Origin: Actinomycetes bacterium
GTDB taxonomy: Bacteria; Actinomycetota; Thermoleophilia; RBG-16-64-13
NCBI GenBank assembly: GCA_021815245.1
Contig: JAKAHF010000239.1
Span: forward strand, 1 to 5,025
Reading direction: 5' to 3'
DNA: 5,025 nt
Shown here: piece after piece, positions 1 through 5,025 of the stretch
Numbering within the stretch: the stretch's first letter is position 1
Layout of the letters: every line of letters begins with the position of its first letter
Notes under the pieces: model-generated
Told to the model about the DNA's origin: nothing
Database searches by the model: none
Seen by the model: only the letters and a program-made list of their open reading frames with translations
Translations under genes and position numbers: made by a program

Positions 1-136
1 CGAGCCCAAGAGGGCTGCCAAAGCGCTTCGCCATCTCAGCCCCCGCTTGGAGATGGTCCTTGAGCCACTGCCAGCGGCCCTCGTCCGACAGCCGCCTGCC
101 ACCCTCATCCTCCGCCGTATGCGCGTAGAACTTCAT
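1..136 (-). CDS. cas3: CRISPR-associated nuclease/helicase Cas3, N-terminal HD start (partial, runs off left edge)
   Basis: Reading leftward from the ATG at 136-134 gives 45 complete codons, open to the window edge, with strong G/C third positions. Residues 1-7 (MKFYAHT), an acidic stretch, then W24-L25-K26-D27-H28-L29 and an alanine-rich helix ending near F39-G40 match the usual opening of type I Cas3 proteins: a Y-A-H-S/T start, then W..L..HL, then a helix containing AE.A..F. In the Cas3 HD nuclease domain the His of the HL motif is the first metal ligand, here H28. Cas3 is recruited by Cascade to nick and degrade the invader DNA strand. The rest of the HD domain and the helicase lie outside the window, so whether this is full Cas3 or a separate Cas3'' cannot be seen. 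A GGGGA element (147-143) sits 6 nt before the ATG. The frame is also open upstream into the lipoprotein ORF. The short opening resembles type I-C Cas3, but subtype is not determinable. Only 45 residues support the call. Confidence 0.75.
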   Translation of the reverse strand, partial: MKFYAHTAEDEGGRRLSDEGRWQWLKDHLQAGAEMAKRFGSPLGL

Positions 137-646
137 TCGGAATCCCCATTCAATTTCCCGGAGCGATGGCAGTGTGCGGAATCCGCGCCAGCCTTGGCAA
201 AGGATTTCTTTTGGCCGCACTTCGCCGCCCGCCGAGGCCGGCCCAGAACACCGGGCGCTGTTTCGGGCGCAACGGGCGTGGCCGAATCCAGAACTCGTCC
301 GGGGCGAGGCACGCGTCGTGGTTCGGACTGACGCCGCCTTCGATTCCGACGCGCTGAGGATCCCCTCGATATCCGAGATCAGCTTGTCGGCGTACTCCTC
401 GCCGCCGGCGATCGGCACGGACTCGGTCGTGGGACCCGAGGGTGGCACGGTAGTCATGTCGGCTTCGGTGACCGTGCCATAGTTGCCCGACCAGGGCTGG
501 GGAAAGTCGGTCGTCGATGAAGTCGCCGCAGACGCCGATGGAGCCGATGTGCCCGTAGACGCGGGAGTCGACACATCGCCGCACCCGGCGGCAAGCGCAA
601 CCAGGAGTAGCGCCGTGGCCGACGCAAGCAACAATCCGGCTTTCAT
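137..646 (-). CDS. Putative lipoprotein; no stop codon before cas3, 3' part doubtful
   Basis: The ATG at 646-644 is well supported: GAGGTG lies at 656-651, 4 nt upstream. The product starts with K2 and a hydrophobic stretch (about residues 4-20) ending in the lipobox L-A-A-G-C with lipidation Cys at residue 22. A Ser/Thr/Ala/Pro linker follows (about 23-47), the usual layout of an actinobacterial surface lipoprotein. Residues 48-105 are still plausible protein, including a charged E-E-Y-A-D-K-L segment with good G/C third positions. From about residue 115 (near position 300) the translation becomes rich in Arg, Cys and Ser and loses codon bias. The frame has no stop: it passes 170 codons and reads straight into the cas3 ATG at 136. 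The end given here is therefore a convention, placed just before cas3. The gene may be truncated, frameshifted (a neighbouring frame stops at 152-150), or truly fused to cas3. I recognise no function for the mature part. Confidence 0.5.
443..479. repeat. Perfect 9-bp inverted repeat, 19-nt loop
   Basis: TGGCACGGT at 443-451 is the exact reverse complement of ACCGTGCCA at 471-479. The G+C-rich arms could form a stem in RNA from either strand. No T-tract follows on either side, so it does not look like a canonical terminator. It lies inside the lipoprotein reading frame. Confidence 0.5.
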
Positions 647-650
647 CACC

Positions 651-656
651 CACCTC
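651..656 (-). promoter_or_regulatory. Ribosome binding site fixing the lipoprotein start
   Basis: On the minus strand GAGGTG stands 4 nt before the ATG at 646 (6 nt if only GAGG is counted). It is the best Shine-Dalgarno match in the left part of the window. It argues that the lipoprotein ORF really is translated from this codon. Confidence 0.6.
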
Positions 657-680
657 GCTGTGCGCAGGATCACCGCCGTC

Positions 681-686
681 ACTATA
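681..686 (-). promoter_or_regulatory. Candidate -10 box for the minus-strand lipoprotein
   Basis: Minus-strand TATAGT (686-681) differs from the TATAAT consensus at one base and lies 34 nt before the lipoprotein ATG, a sensible distance. I find no convincing -35 hexamer 17-18 bp upstream, so this rests on the -10 alone. It sits in the 136-bp gap between the divergent lipoprotein and L,D-transpeptidase genes. Confidence 0.35.
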
Positions 687-782
687 CGCCAAACGCACGA
701 CCGACCTTTCGGCGAGGACTGGCGCTTCGAGCGAAGAACTCAGTACACTGTCGGTAGTCGCACGTCGGGCAGACATGTTGGC

Positions 783-2117
783 ATGAGGCAAATACTGAGG
801 CCGAGACTATTCCGCCCGCTTATGGCACTGGCCCTCGCGGGCTCTGTGGCGGTTCTGATGGCCGCTTCGGCGTCGGCCCCTGCGAACGCGGCGACTCCCA
901 CAGCATCCCTCGCCACTCCGGCGCCACCGACGTTCTCCGATGTCCCCGAGGAAGCCCCGCACGCGGCAGCTGTCTACGCGCTCGCCGGCCGAACGGTGAT
1001 GCTGAGGAATCCCGATGGTTCGTTCGACCCCGACGGAACGGTCACCCGGGCCGAGTTCGCGTACTTCATGACCAGAGCGATGGATCTGCCGAGCGCCCCC
1101 GGTCAGCACTTCTCCGATGTGACGCCGTACGATTGGTACTCGGGCGCGGTGAGCGCCCTTTCCCTCGCCGGCATCATCCAGGGCACCGGCGCCTCCACGT
1201 TTTCGCCCGAGCGTACGGTCAAGAGGCAGGAAGCGGCGCTGTTTGTGATGAGGGCCGTCGATTCCTTGCGCAAAGACGATGCAGGCGCGGCCGCTCTCGA
1301 TCTCACCGTCGAGGAGGCGCAGATCTGGCTAGGGGGCTTCCGCGACCGCATGCTCATGGAACCCGCCGGCGCTATCGCCGTGGCGGCTGCATACCGGCTC
1401 GGAATCCTGCAGTGCCCGACGAATGGCTGGTTCTTCCCCGAGGGCAATCTCACCAGAGCCGAGATGGCGGTGATGCTCTACCGTGCCTTCCTCCAACCCT
1501 CCGGGGCGAGAATCGCCTATCCCCTGACTCTCCCGGCCGTGTCACAGTACGACGCGCTCTCGATAGGTTCCGAAGGAACCCTCGTCGCCTTCCTCGAAGC
1601 CCGGCTCACGGCGCTTCGGTATCTATGCGGCCCGGTGGACGGTGTGTACGACCACAGAACGAGGGATGCGGTCATGGCCTTTCAGAAAGTGGAAGGTCTC
1701 GAACGCACAGGCAGAATGACCACGCCGGTGTGGAAGCGGCTCGGCGCGGCCGGGACGCCCGTTCCCACCATGTCGGGCGCAGGAGACAGGTGCGAGGTCG
1801 ACCTCACGCGACAGGTTCTCTTCATGATCAGCGACGACAAGGTCATGCAGGTCGTTCACGTTTCGACGGGCAGACTCGGCACGCGCACGGGGCATTTCTC
1901 GATCGGGGCGAAGTATGAGGGCTGGGTGAAGTGCGTCACCCTCGACGGCAAGATGTACTACCCCTCGTACGTGGTCAGCAAGACCGCCATCCACGGCTAC
2001 GAATCGGTGCCCCCTTATCCGGCCAGCCACGGCTGTGTACGCGTTCCGGTATGGGTGGCGAGAGATCTCTACAATCGACTACCGACGGGCATGGTCGTCG
2101 ACATCTTCCGTTCGTAG
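783..2117 (+). CDS. Secreted SLH-domain L,D-transpeptidase (YkuD family)
   Basis: This 444-residue protein should act outside the membrane, forming or modifying peptidoglycan cross-links through a Cys nucleophile. Residues 1-36 form a signal peptide: basic R6-R11, a hydrophobic core at about 12-30, and a likely cut after A-N-A at 34-36. Three SLH repeats follow at about 51-100, 110-160 and 186-236, each starting with an F-S-D-V or F-R-D element and ending in a T-R-A-E-like helix; the third is divergent. SLH repeats normally anchor proteins to secondary wall polymers. A PG_binding_1 domain spans about 261-322 (G-P-V-D-G-V-Y-D, then A-F-Q). The YkuD catalytic domain covers about 336-442, with H404 and S415-H416-G417-C418 forming the conserved motif, so it looks active. 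The frame is open upstream to a TTG at 483, but the signal peptide fixes the start at the ATG at 783. The ribosome site there is weak, and TACACT at 744-749 is a possible -10. The DUF3887-like lipoprotein follows 44 bp downstream. Confidence 0.93.
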   Translation: MRQILRPRLFRPLMALALAGSVAVLMAASASAPANAATPTASLATPAPPTFSDVPEEAPHAAAVYALAGRTVMLRNPDGSFDPDGTVTRAEFAYFMTRAMDLPSAPGQHFSDVTPYDWYSGAVSALSLAGIIQGTGASTFSPERTVKRQEAALFVMRAVDSLRKDDAGAAALDLTVEEAQIWLGGFRDRMLMEPAGAIAVAAAYRLGILQCPTNGWFFPEGNLTRAEMAVMLYRAFLQPSGARIAYPLTLPAVSQYDALSIGSEGTLVAFLEARLTALRYLCGPVDGVYDHRTRDAVMAFQKVEGLERTGRMTTPVWKRLGAAGTPVPTMSGAGDRCEVDLTRQVLFMISDDKVMQVVHVSTGRLGTRTGHFSIGAKYEGWVKCVTLDGKMYYPSYVVSKTAIHGYESVPPYPASHGCVRVPVWVARDLYNRLPTGMVVDIFRS

Positions 2118-2161
2118 GAACGGTCGCGACTCGTCCATAACACCGCGCGATGGGAGCAAGC

Positions 2162-2725
2162 ATGAGAAGAGACGCACGAAAGGCCGAGATTCGCTCGACT
2201 CCCGGTGCTCGAGGATCCTTCGGACGGCTCGCGTCGAAACGCGGCATTGTGGGCGTGGCGCTCGCGTGTCTCGTGCTTTGCGCTGGTTGCGCCACAGGCA
2301 CCGTCGACCAGGATACGTCAAGCTCCGCCACCTCCGCAGGCACCGTCTCGTCGGCTCCCCCCATCACCACGGCGACCACTATGGCCGAGCCGACTCCGAT
2401 CGACGTACTGGGCGAAGGAGTCGTCGACACGTTCGAAAGCTTGGTGGCCGGAGACCCTCAACCCCTCTTCGAGAGCTTCAGCACCGACTTCCGCAAGGAG
2501 CTGCCTCTCGACATACTCCAGGGCACCTGGGAGGACACGGTGAAGCTGAGTGGCGCCTACCAGTTCACAAAGGGTATGCGCTATGAGGACGATCGTGAGT
2601 TGTGGTATCGCGCGGTCATTCTGGAGGCCGTGTTCGAGCAGCGCATCGTCGATATCAGGTTCGTATTCGATTTGGACGACCGCATCTCGGGGCTCTTCTT
2701 CGAGCAGCACGTCGAATCGGAGTAG
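2162..2725 (+). CDS. Lipoprotein with DUF3887-like domain
   Basis: The product is 187 residues. A long basic N-region (about 1-27) is followed by a hydrophobic stretch (28-40) and L-C-A-G-C, with the lipidation Cys at residue 43. A Ser/Thr/Ala-rich linker spans about 44-78. The mature domain (about 82-185) has the pattern of DUF3887: a helix with F..L..GD (91-98), F...F (103-110), a W123 region, G131 before aromatic F135, then alternating strands with V-F-D-L-D-D-R-I-S-G-L-F-F at the end. Such domains share the NTF2-like look of small secreted modules with no known reaction. I chose ATG 2162 over ATG 2150 because GGGAG at 2152-2156 lies 5 nt before it. The gene follows the L,D-transpeptidase by 44 bp with no visible terminator between, so the two are probably cotranscribed and both act at the cell surface. 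Function is unknown; the DUF3887 match is from memory of the pattern, not a search. Confidence 0.8.
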   Translation: MRRDARKAEIRSTPGARGSFGRLASKRGIVGVALACLVLCAGCATGTVDQDTSSSATSAGTVSSAPPITTATTMAEPTPIDVLGEGVVDTFESLVAGDPQPLFESFSTDFRKELPLDILQGTWEDTVKLSGAYQFTKGMRYEDDRELWYRAVILEAVFEQRIVDIRFVFDLDDRISGLFFEQHVESE

Positions 2726-2740
2726 GCAGATCCCGTCTGG

Positions 2741-2770
2741 TTGACCCCTCGTACATGGTAGTGTTATAGT
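2741..2770 (+). promoter_or_regulatory. Extended -10 promoter of the gntR-ABC operon
   Basis: TTGACC at 2741-2746 (five of six consensus -35 bases) is followed 18 bp later by TATAGT at 2765-2770 (five of six). The TGT just before the -10 makes it an extended -10 element (TGn-TATAGT). Transcription should start near 2777, leaving a leader of about 34 nt before the GTG at 2811. This is the clearest promoter in the window. Its -10 is overlapped by the first palindrome. Confidence 0.75.
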
Positions 2771-2792
2771 TAACTAGTACTTTAGTTAACTA
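2767..2792 (+). promoter_or_regulatory. Twin-palindrome operator for the GntR-type repressor
   Basis: Two identical perfect palindromes, TAGTTAACTA at 2767-2776 and again at 2783-2792, are separated by 6 bp. Their centres are 16 bp apart, about one and a half helical turns. Each carries the GT..AC core seen in GntR-family boxes. The whole 26-bp block can be read either as a direct repeat of a palindrome or as one larger dyad. The first copy covers the -10 and the second covers the early transcribed region, a position suited to repression. That the product of the next gene binds here is inferred from position and symmetry. Confidence 0.75.
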
Positions 2793-2810
2793 GCTCGAAT
2801 CGAGGGGCAC

Positions 2811-3203
2811 GTGATCGAGTTCCACCTGGACGGTCGCTCGGGAGTATCGCCCTACCTGCAATTGGTTCAGCAGGTTCGAAGGGCGCTCAGGCTTGGCCTT
2901 CTGCGCGAGGGCGATCAACTGCCCACCGTCAAGGAGGTCGTAGGGCTCCTCGCGATCAACCCCAACACCGTGCTCAAGGCCTACCGCGAGCTGGAACATG
3001 AGGGATTGATCGCGGTCCGGCCCGGCATCGGCACCTTCGCGACCAAGAGTCTCAGCGACGCCTCTCTCGCGGCGCAGGGCCCCTTGCGCGAGGATCTTCA
3101 GAAATGGTTGGCCAAGGCCCGCCACGCGGGACTCGACGATGAGAGCATCGAGGCGCTGTTCAGGGATGCCTTTCGGTCCTCGACTGGAGAGAACGTAGCA
3201 TGA
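2811..3203 (+). CDS. GntR-family transcriptional regulator, YtrA subfamily
   Basis: This 130-residue protein has an N-terminal winged helix-turn-helix (about 12-78). The recognition segment L37-P38-T39 to V41..N50-P51-N52-T53-V54-K56-A57-Y58-E60-L61 and the wing G72-I73-G74-T75-F76 are typical of GntR proteins. The C-terminal part is only about 50 residues and helical (D95-L96 to F121). This fits the YtrA subfamily, whose members are about 120-130 residues, lack a large ligand pocket, and usually sit first in an ABC transporter operon. The start is a GTG, with GAGGGG at 2802-2807 directly upstream and no better in-frame alternative. Its stop overlaps the next gene's start (ATGA at 3200-3203), so the repressor and ATPase are translationally coupled. 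It probably represses its own operon through the palindromes at 2767-2792. The inducing signal is not evident. Confidence 0.92.
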   Translation: MIEFHLDGRSGVSPYLQLVQQVRRALRLGLLREGDQLPTVKEVVGLLAINPNTVLKAYRELEHEGLIAVRPGIGTFATKSLSDASLAAQGPLREDLQKWLAKARHAGLDDESIEALFRDAFRSSTGENVA

Positions 3204-4096
3204 CCGATGCCCTCGCCACGCGCGAGCTCGGCAAGCAGTACGGACGCCTGTGGGCGCTCCGTGACTGCACCGTGACGATACCTGCGGGGCGAGTGGTCGG
3301 AATCGTCGGGCCCAACGGAGCGGGCAAGACCACGTTGCTGCACCTCGCCGCCGGCCTCCTGCGACCCACGTGCGGCGCCATAGAAGTCCTCGGCACACGG
3401 CCGGGAGGTGCGACCGACCACCTTGCCCGGGTCGGGTTCGTTGCCCAAGACACACCCGTATACGATCGCTTCTCGGTCGCCGATCACCTTCGGCTCGGAG
3501 CCTGGCTCAATCCCAAGTGGGACGAGACCTTGGGCATGCAGCGCGTGCGCCTTCTCGGCCTCGATCCACTTCAGAAGGCCGGCAGGCTTTCGGGGGGCCA
3601 GCGCGCGCAACTCGCCTTGACACTCGCCATCGCCAAGCGTCCCGAGTTGCTCATCCTCGACGAGCCGGTGGCCAGTCTCGATCCTCTGGCGAGGCGCGAG
3701 TTTCACCAAAGCCTCATGGAGGTCGTCGCCGAGAACGGCGTGACCGTGCTCCTCTCCTCCCACCTGGTCACCGACCTCGAAAGGGTCTGCGACTACCTTG
3801 TGGTCATGGTCGCCTCGAAGCCGCGCCTGTATGGAGAAGTCGACGTGCTGCTCCGATCACACCGGCTCCTCACGGGCCCGCGCCGCTCCACCTCAGAAAT
3901 GCCGGCGAGCCAGCACGTGATCGCGTACAGCCACAGGGGGCGCCAGAGCAGCTTTCTCGTGCGAACGGACGAACCGATATTCGACCCGTCGTGGACCGTC
4001 GACGAGGTCGGTCTCGAAGATCTGGCTCTCGCCTACATGACCAATCCTGAAAGACCGTCCGCCGCACACCACACAGCCCTGGAGATGGTGCGATGA
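3200..4096 (+). CDS. ABC transporter ATP-binding protein
   Basis: This 298-residue protein is the ATP-hydrolysing subunit of an ABC-2 type transporter, acting on the inner face of the membrane. All motifs are present: Walker A G37-P-N-G-A-G-K43-T-T45, Q-loop Q83, signature L130-S-G-G-Q134, Walker B L150-L-I-L-D154-E155, D-loop S159-L-D161 and switch H188. The ATPase core ends near residue 210. The remaining 88 residues form a C-terminal extension of unknown role, longer than in minimal ATPases of this class. GGAGAG at 3186-3191 lies 8 nt before the ATG, which overlaps the regulator's stop by 4 nt. The 3' end overlaps the permease start in the same ATGA manner (4093-4096). Context makes it the partner of the downstream permease, under the upstream repressor. 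Whether it exports a drug, a lipid or a peptide, or senses wall damage, cannot be told from the sequence. Confidence 0.95.
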   Translation: MTDALATRELGKQYGRLWALRDCTVTIPAGRVVGIVGPNGAGKTTLLHLAAGLLRPTCGAIEVLGTRPGGATDHLARVGFVAQDTPVYDRFSVADHLRLGAWLNPKWDETLGMQRVRLLGLDPLQKAGRLSGGQRAQLALTLAIAKRPELLILDEPVASLDPLARREFHQSLMEVVAENGVTVLLSSHLVTDLERVCDYLVVMVASKPRLYGEVDVLLRSHRLLTGPRRSTSEMPASQHVIAYSHRGRQSSFLVRTDEPIFDPSWTVDEVGLEDLALAYMTNPERPSAAHHTALEMVR

Positions 4097-5025
4097 TCAG
4101 GCTTGCGTGGCGTCAATTCCGCGTTCAGTCGCTTGTCGGCGCGGGCGCGCTCGTCTGCGTCGCCGCGGTTCTCGCCGCAACCTGGCCCCACGTGTCGCGA
4201 CTTGCGGAGATGGTGCCACGGCCTGCGCTCGGGGGCTTCTACGGTGTTGTGTCTGCGACGCTCGACATGCTCGTGGTCATCGTGCCCGGTCTCATCGGAG
4301 TCTTCTGGGGAGCCCCCCTCGTCAGCCGGGAGCTCGAGACGCACAGCATTCTGCTGGCCTGGACCCAGAGCGTCACCCGTCGAAGGTGGCTCGCCGTGCG
4401 ACTTGGCCTCGTCGGTCTTTGCGGCGTGGCCACGTCGGGGCTCTTCGCGCTGATGGGCAACATATGGTCGGGCCCGGTCGACCAGATACACATGGACCGG
4501 TTTGCGCCGCTGGTCTTTGGCGCCCGCGGCGTGGTGCCGCTCGGCTACGCCGCCTTCTCGTTCGCGCTCGGAGTCACGCTGGGCGTTGTCATGCGAAGAA
4601 CTCAACCGGCGATGGCGGCGACACTGGCCGCGTTCGCCGGCATACGCGCGGCCGTGACATACCTGGTGCGACCGTACTTCGGCGCGCCCACGAGCGAGAC
4701 GTTCGCGCTCGACTCCAGCGACGTGGCTCTCGGCCTCTTTCCTTCGGAGCAGACGGTGAAGGCCTATGTGGAAATGCCCAACGCGCTCGTGCGGTCTGTC
4801 CAGATCGTCGACGGCTCAGGGCAAACCCTCACTCCTCAGGCCGTCACAAACGCCTTCCCCGACATGGGTGCGGGCCAACCTGCCGGATTGGGATGGTTCC
4901 AGGACGGGGTGGACAAGCTCGCCTCGGCCTACCACGTGGTCGTGAGCTATCAGCCGGCCGATCGTTTCTGGACTTTCCAGGCCATGGAGACCGCACTGTT
5001 CGCCGGCCTCGCCCTCGTTCTTCTC
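4093..5025 (+). CDS. ABC-2 type transporter permease (partial, runs off right edge)
   Basis: The frame is open for 311 codons from the ATG at 4093 to the end of the window. GGAGA at 4081-4085 lies 7 nt before the start, and the ATGA overlap couples it to the ATPase. Hydrophobic segments suggest membrane helices at about 13-30, 54-74, 101-121, 146-166 and 173-191, and another starting near 298. Between about 192 and 296 lies a polar stretch, probably an extracytoplasmic domain. The R-E-L-E segment (79-82), L-A-W-T-Q-S-V-T-R-R-R-W (88-99) and the late Y-Q-P-A-D-R-F-W (286-293) match the permeases of GntR-ABC-permease operons common in Streptomyces and other actinobacteria. In that family the last helix follows Y-Q-P, so probably only some 10-30 residues are missing. 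The substrate is unknown. It should form a complex with the adjacent ATPase. Confidence 0.9.
   Translation, partial: MIRLAWRQFRVQSLVGAGALVCVAAVLAATWPHVSRLAEMVPRPALGGFYGVVSATLDMLVVIVPGLIGVFWGAPLVSRELETHSILLAWTQSVTRRRWLAVRLGLVGLCGVATSGLFALMGNIWSGPVDQIHMDRFAPLVFGARGVVPLGYAAFSFALGVTLGVVMRRTQPAMAATLAAFAGIRAAVTYLVRPYFGAPTSETFALDSSDVALGLFPSEQTVKAYVEMPNALVRSVQIVDGSGQTLTPQAVTNAFPDMGAGQPAGLGWFQDGVDKLASAYHVVVSYQPADRFWTFQAMETALFAGLALVLL

Noticed and set aside
138..184. Direct repeat CGGAATCC at 138-145 and 177-184 beside cas3, considered as a CRISPR or insertion trace
   Set aside because: Only 8 bp long, just two copies and no surrounding similarity, so chance is the better explanation.
171..200. Possible minus-strand promoter for cas3 (TTGCCA at 200-195, CACACT at 176-171, 18-bp spacer)
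   Set aside because: The -10 matches only three of six consensus bases, which is too weak to list as a feature.
483..782. N-terminal extension of the L,D-transpeptidase to a TTG at 483
   Set aside because: The extra 100 residues are low in hydrophobic structure and would bury a clear signal peptide starting at 783. They also lie opposite the lipoprotein and its promoter.
150..791. A 213-codon minus-strand ORF overlapping the divergent region
   Set aside because: It starts inside the L,D-transpeptidase signal-peptide region, has no ribosome site or recognisable domain, and is out of frame with the convincing lipoprotein start at 646. Only its last part (about 150-320) shows any codon bias, which is discussed as a possible frameshift.
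2150..2161. ATG at 2150 as start of the DUF3887-like lipoprotein
   Set aside because: No ribosome site precedes it, while GGGAG at 2152-2156 is well placed for the ATG at 2162. The extra four residues would only lengthen an already long N-region.
2118..2161. Terminator between the L,D-transpeptidase and the lipoprotein
   Set aside because: No stem followed by a T-tract is visible in the 44-bp gap.
2790..3763. Two long minus-strand ORFs (about 221 codons each) opposite the regulator and ATPase
   Set aside because: They mirror genes with complete motif sets and coupled starts, contain no recognisable domain, and are expected by chance opposite G+C-rich coding sequence.

Overview
The window is about 60% G+C, with strong G/C preference at third codon positions, tightly packed genes with ATGA stop/start overlaps, Ser/Thr/Ala-rich lipoprotein linkers and an ABC permease of the type common in Streptomyces and relatives. 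Together these suggest an actinobacterial (Actinomycetota) genome. The S-layer homology (SLH) repeats on a secreted wall enzyme would fit a deep lineage such as Coriobacteriia better than Streptomyces. That placement is inference.

Left part (1-646, minus strand). The left edge carries the first 45 codons of a gene whose product resembles the N-terminus of a type I CRISPR-associated Cas3 HD nuclease, so a CRISPR-Cas operon probably continues beyond the window. Upstream of it on the same strand, a well-formed lipoprotein start (strong ribosome binding site, signal peptide, lipobox Cys) opens a reading frame that never meets a stop before cas3 and runs in frame into it. Coding character fades between about 137 and 310. 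Either the lipoprotein gene is broken or the two are formally fused.

Middle part (647-2725, plus strand). A 136-bp divergent promoter region separates this lipoprotein from a secreted three-SLH-repeat, peptidoglycan-binding, YkuD-type L,D-transpeptidase (783-2117). A second lipoprotein follows 44 bp later, with a DUF3887-like domain (2162-2725).

Right part (2726-5025, plus strand). An AT-rich patch holds an extended -10 promoter overlapped by two identical perfect 10-bp palindromes. It precedes a translationally coupled three-gene unit: a short YtrA-type GntR repressor, an ABC ATPase and an ABC-2 type permease that is open at the right edge. The likely logic is that the repressor binds the twin palindromes to control itself and the transporter. 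YtrA-type modules are often cell-envelope stress responders, which would suit the neighbouring wall enzyme and lipoproteins, but the transported substrate cannot be read from the sequence.
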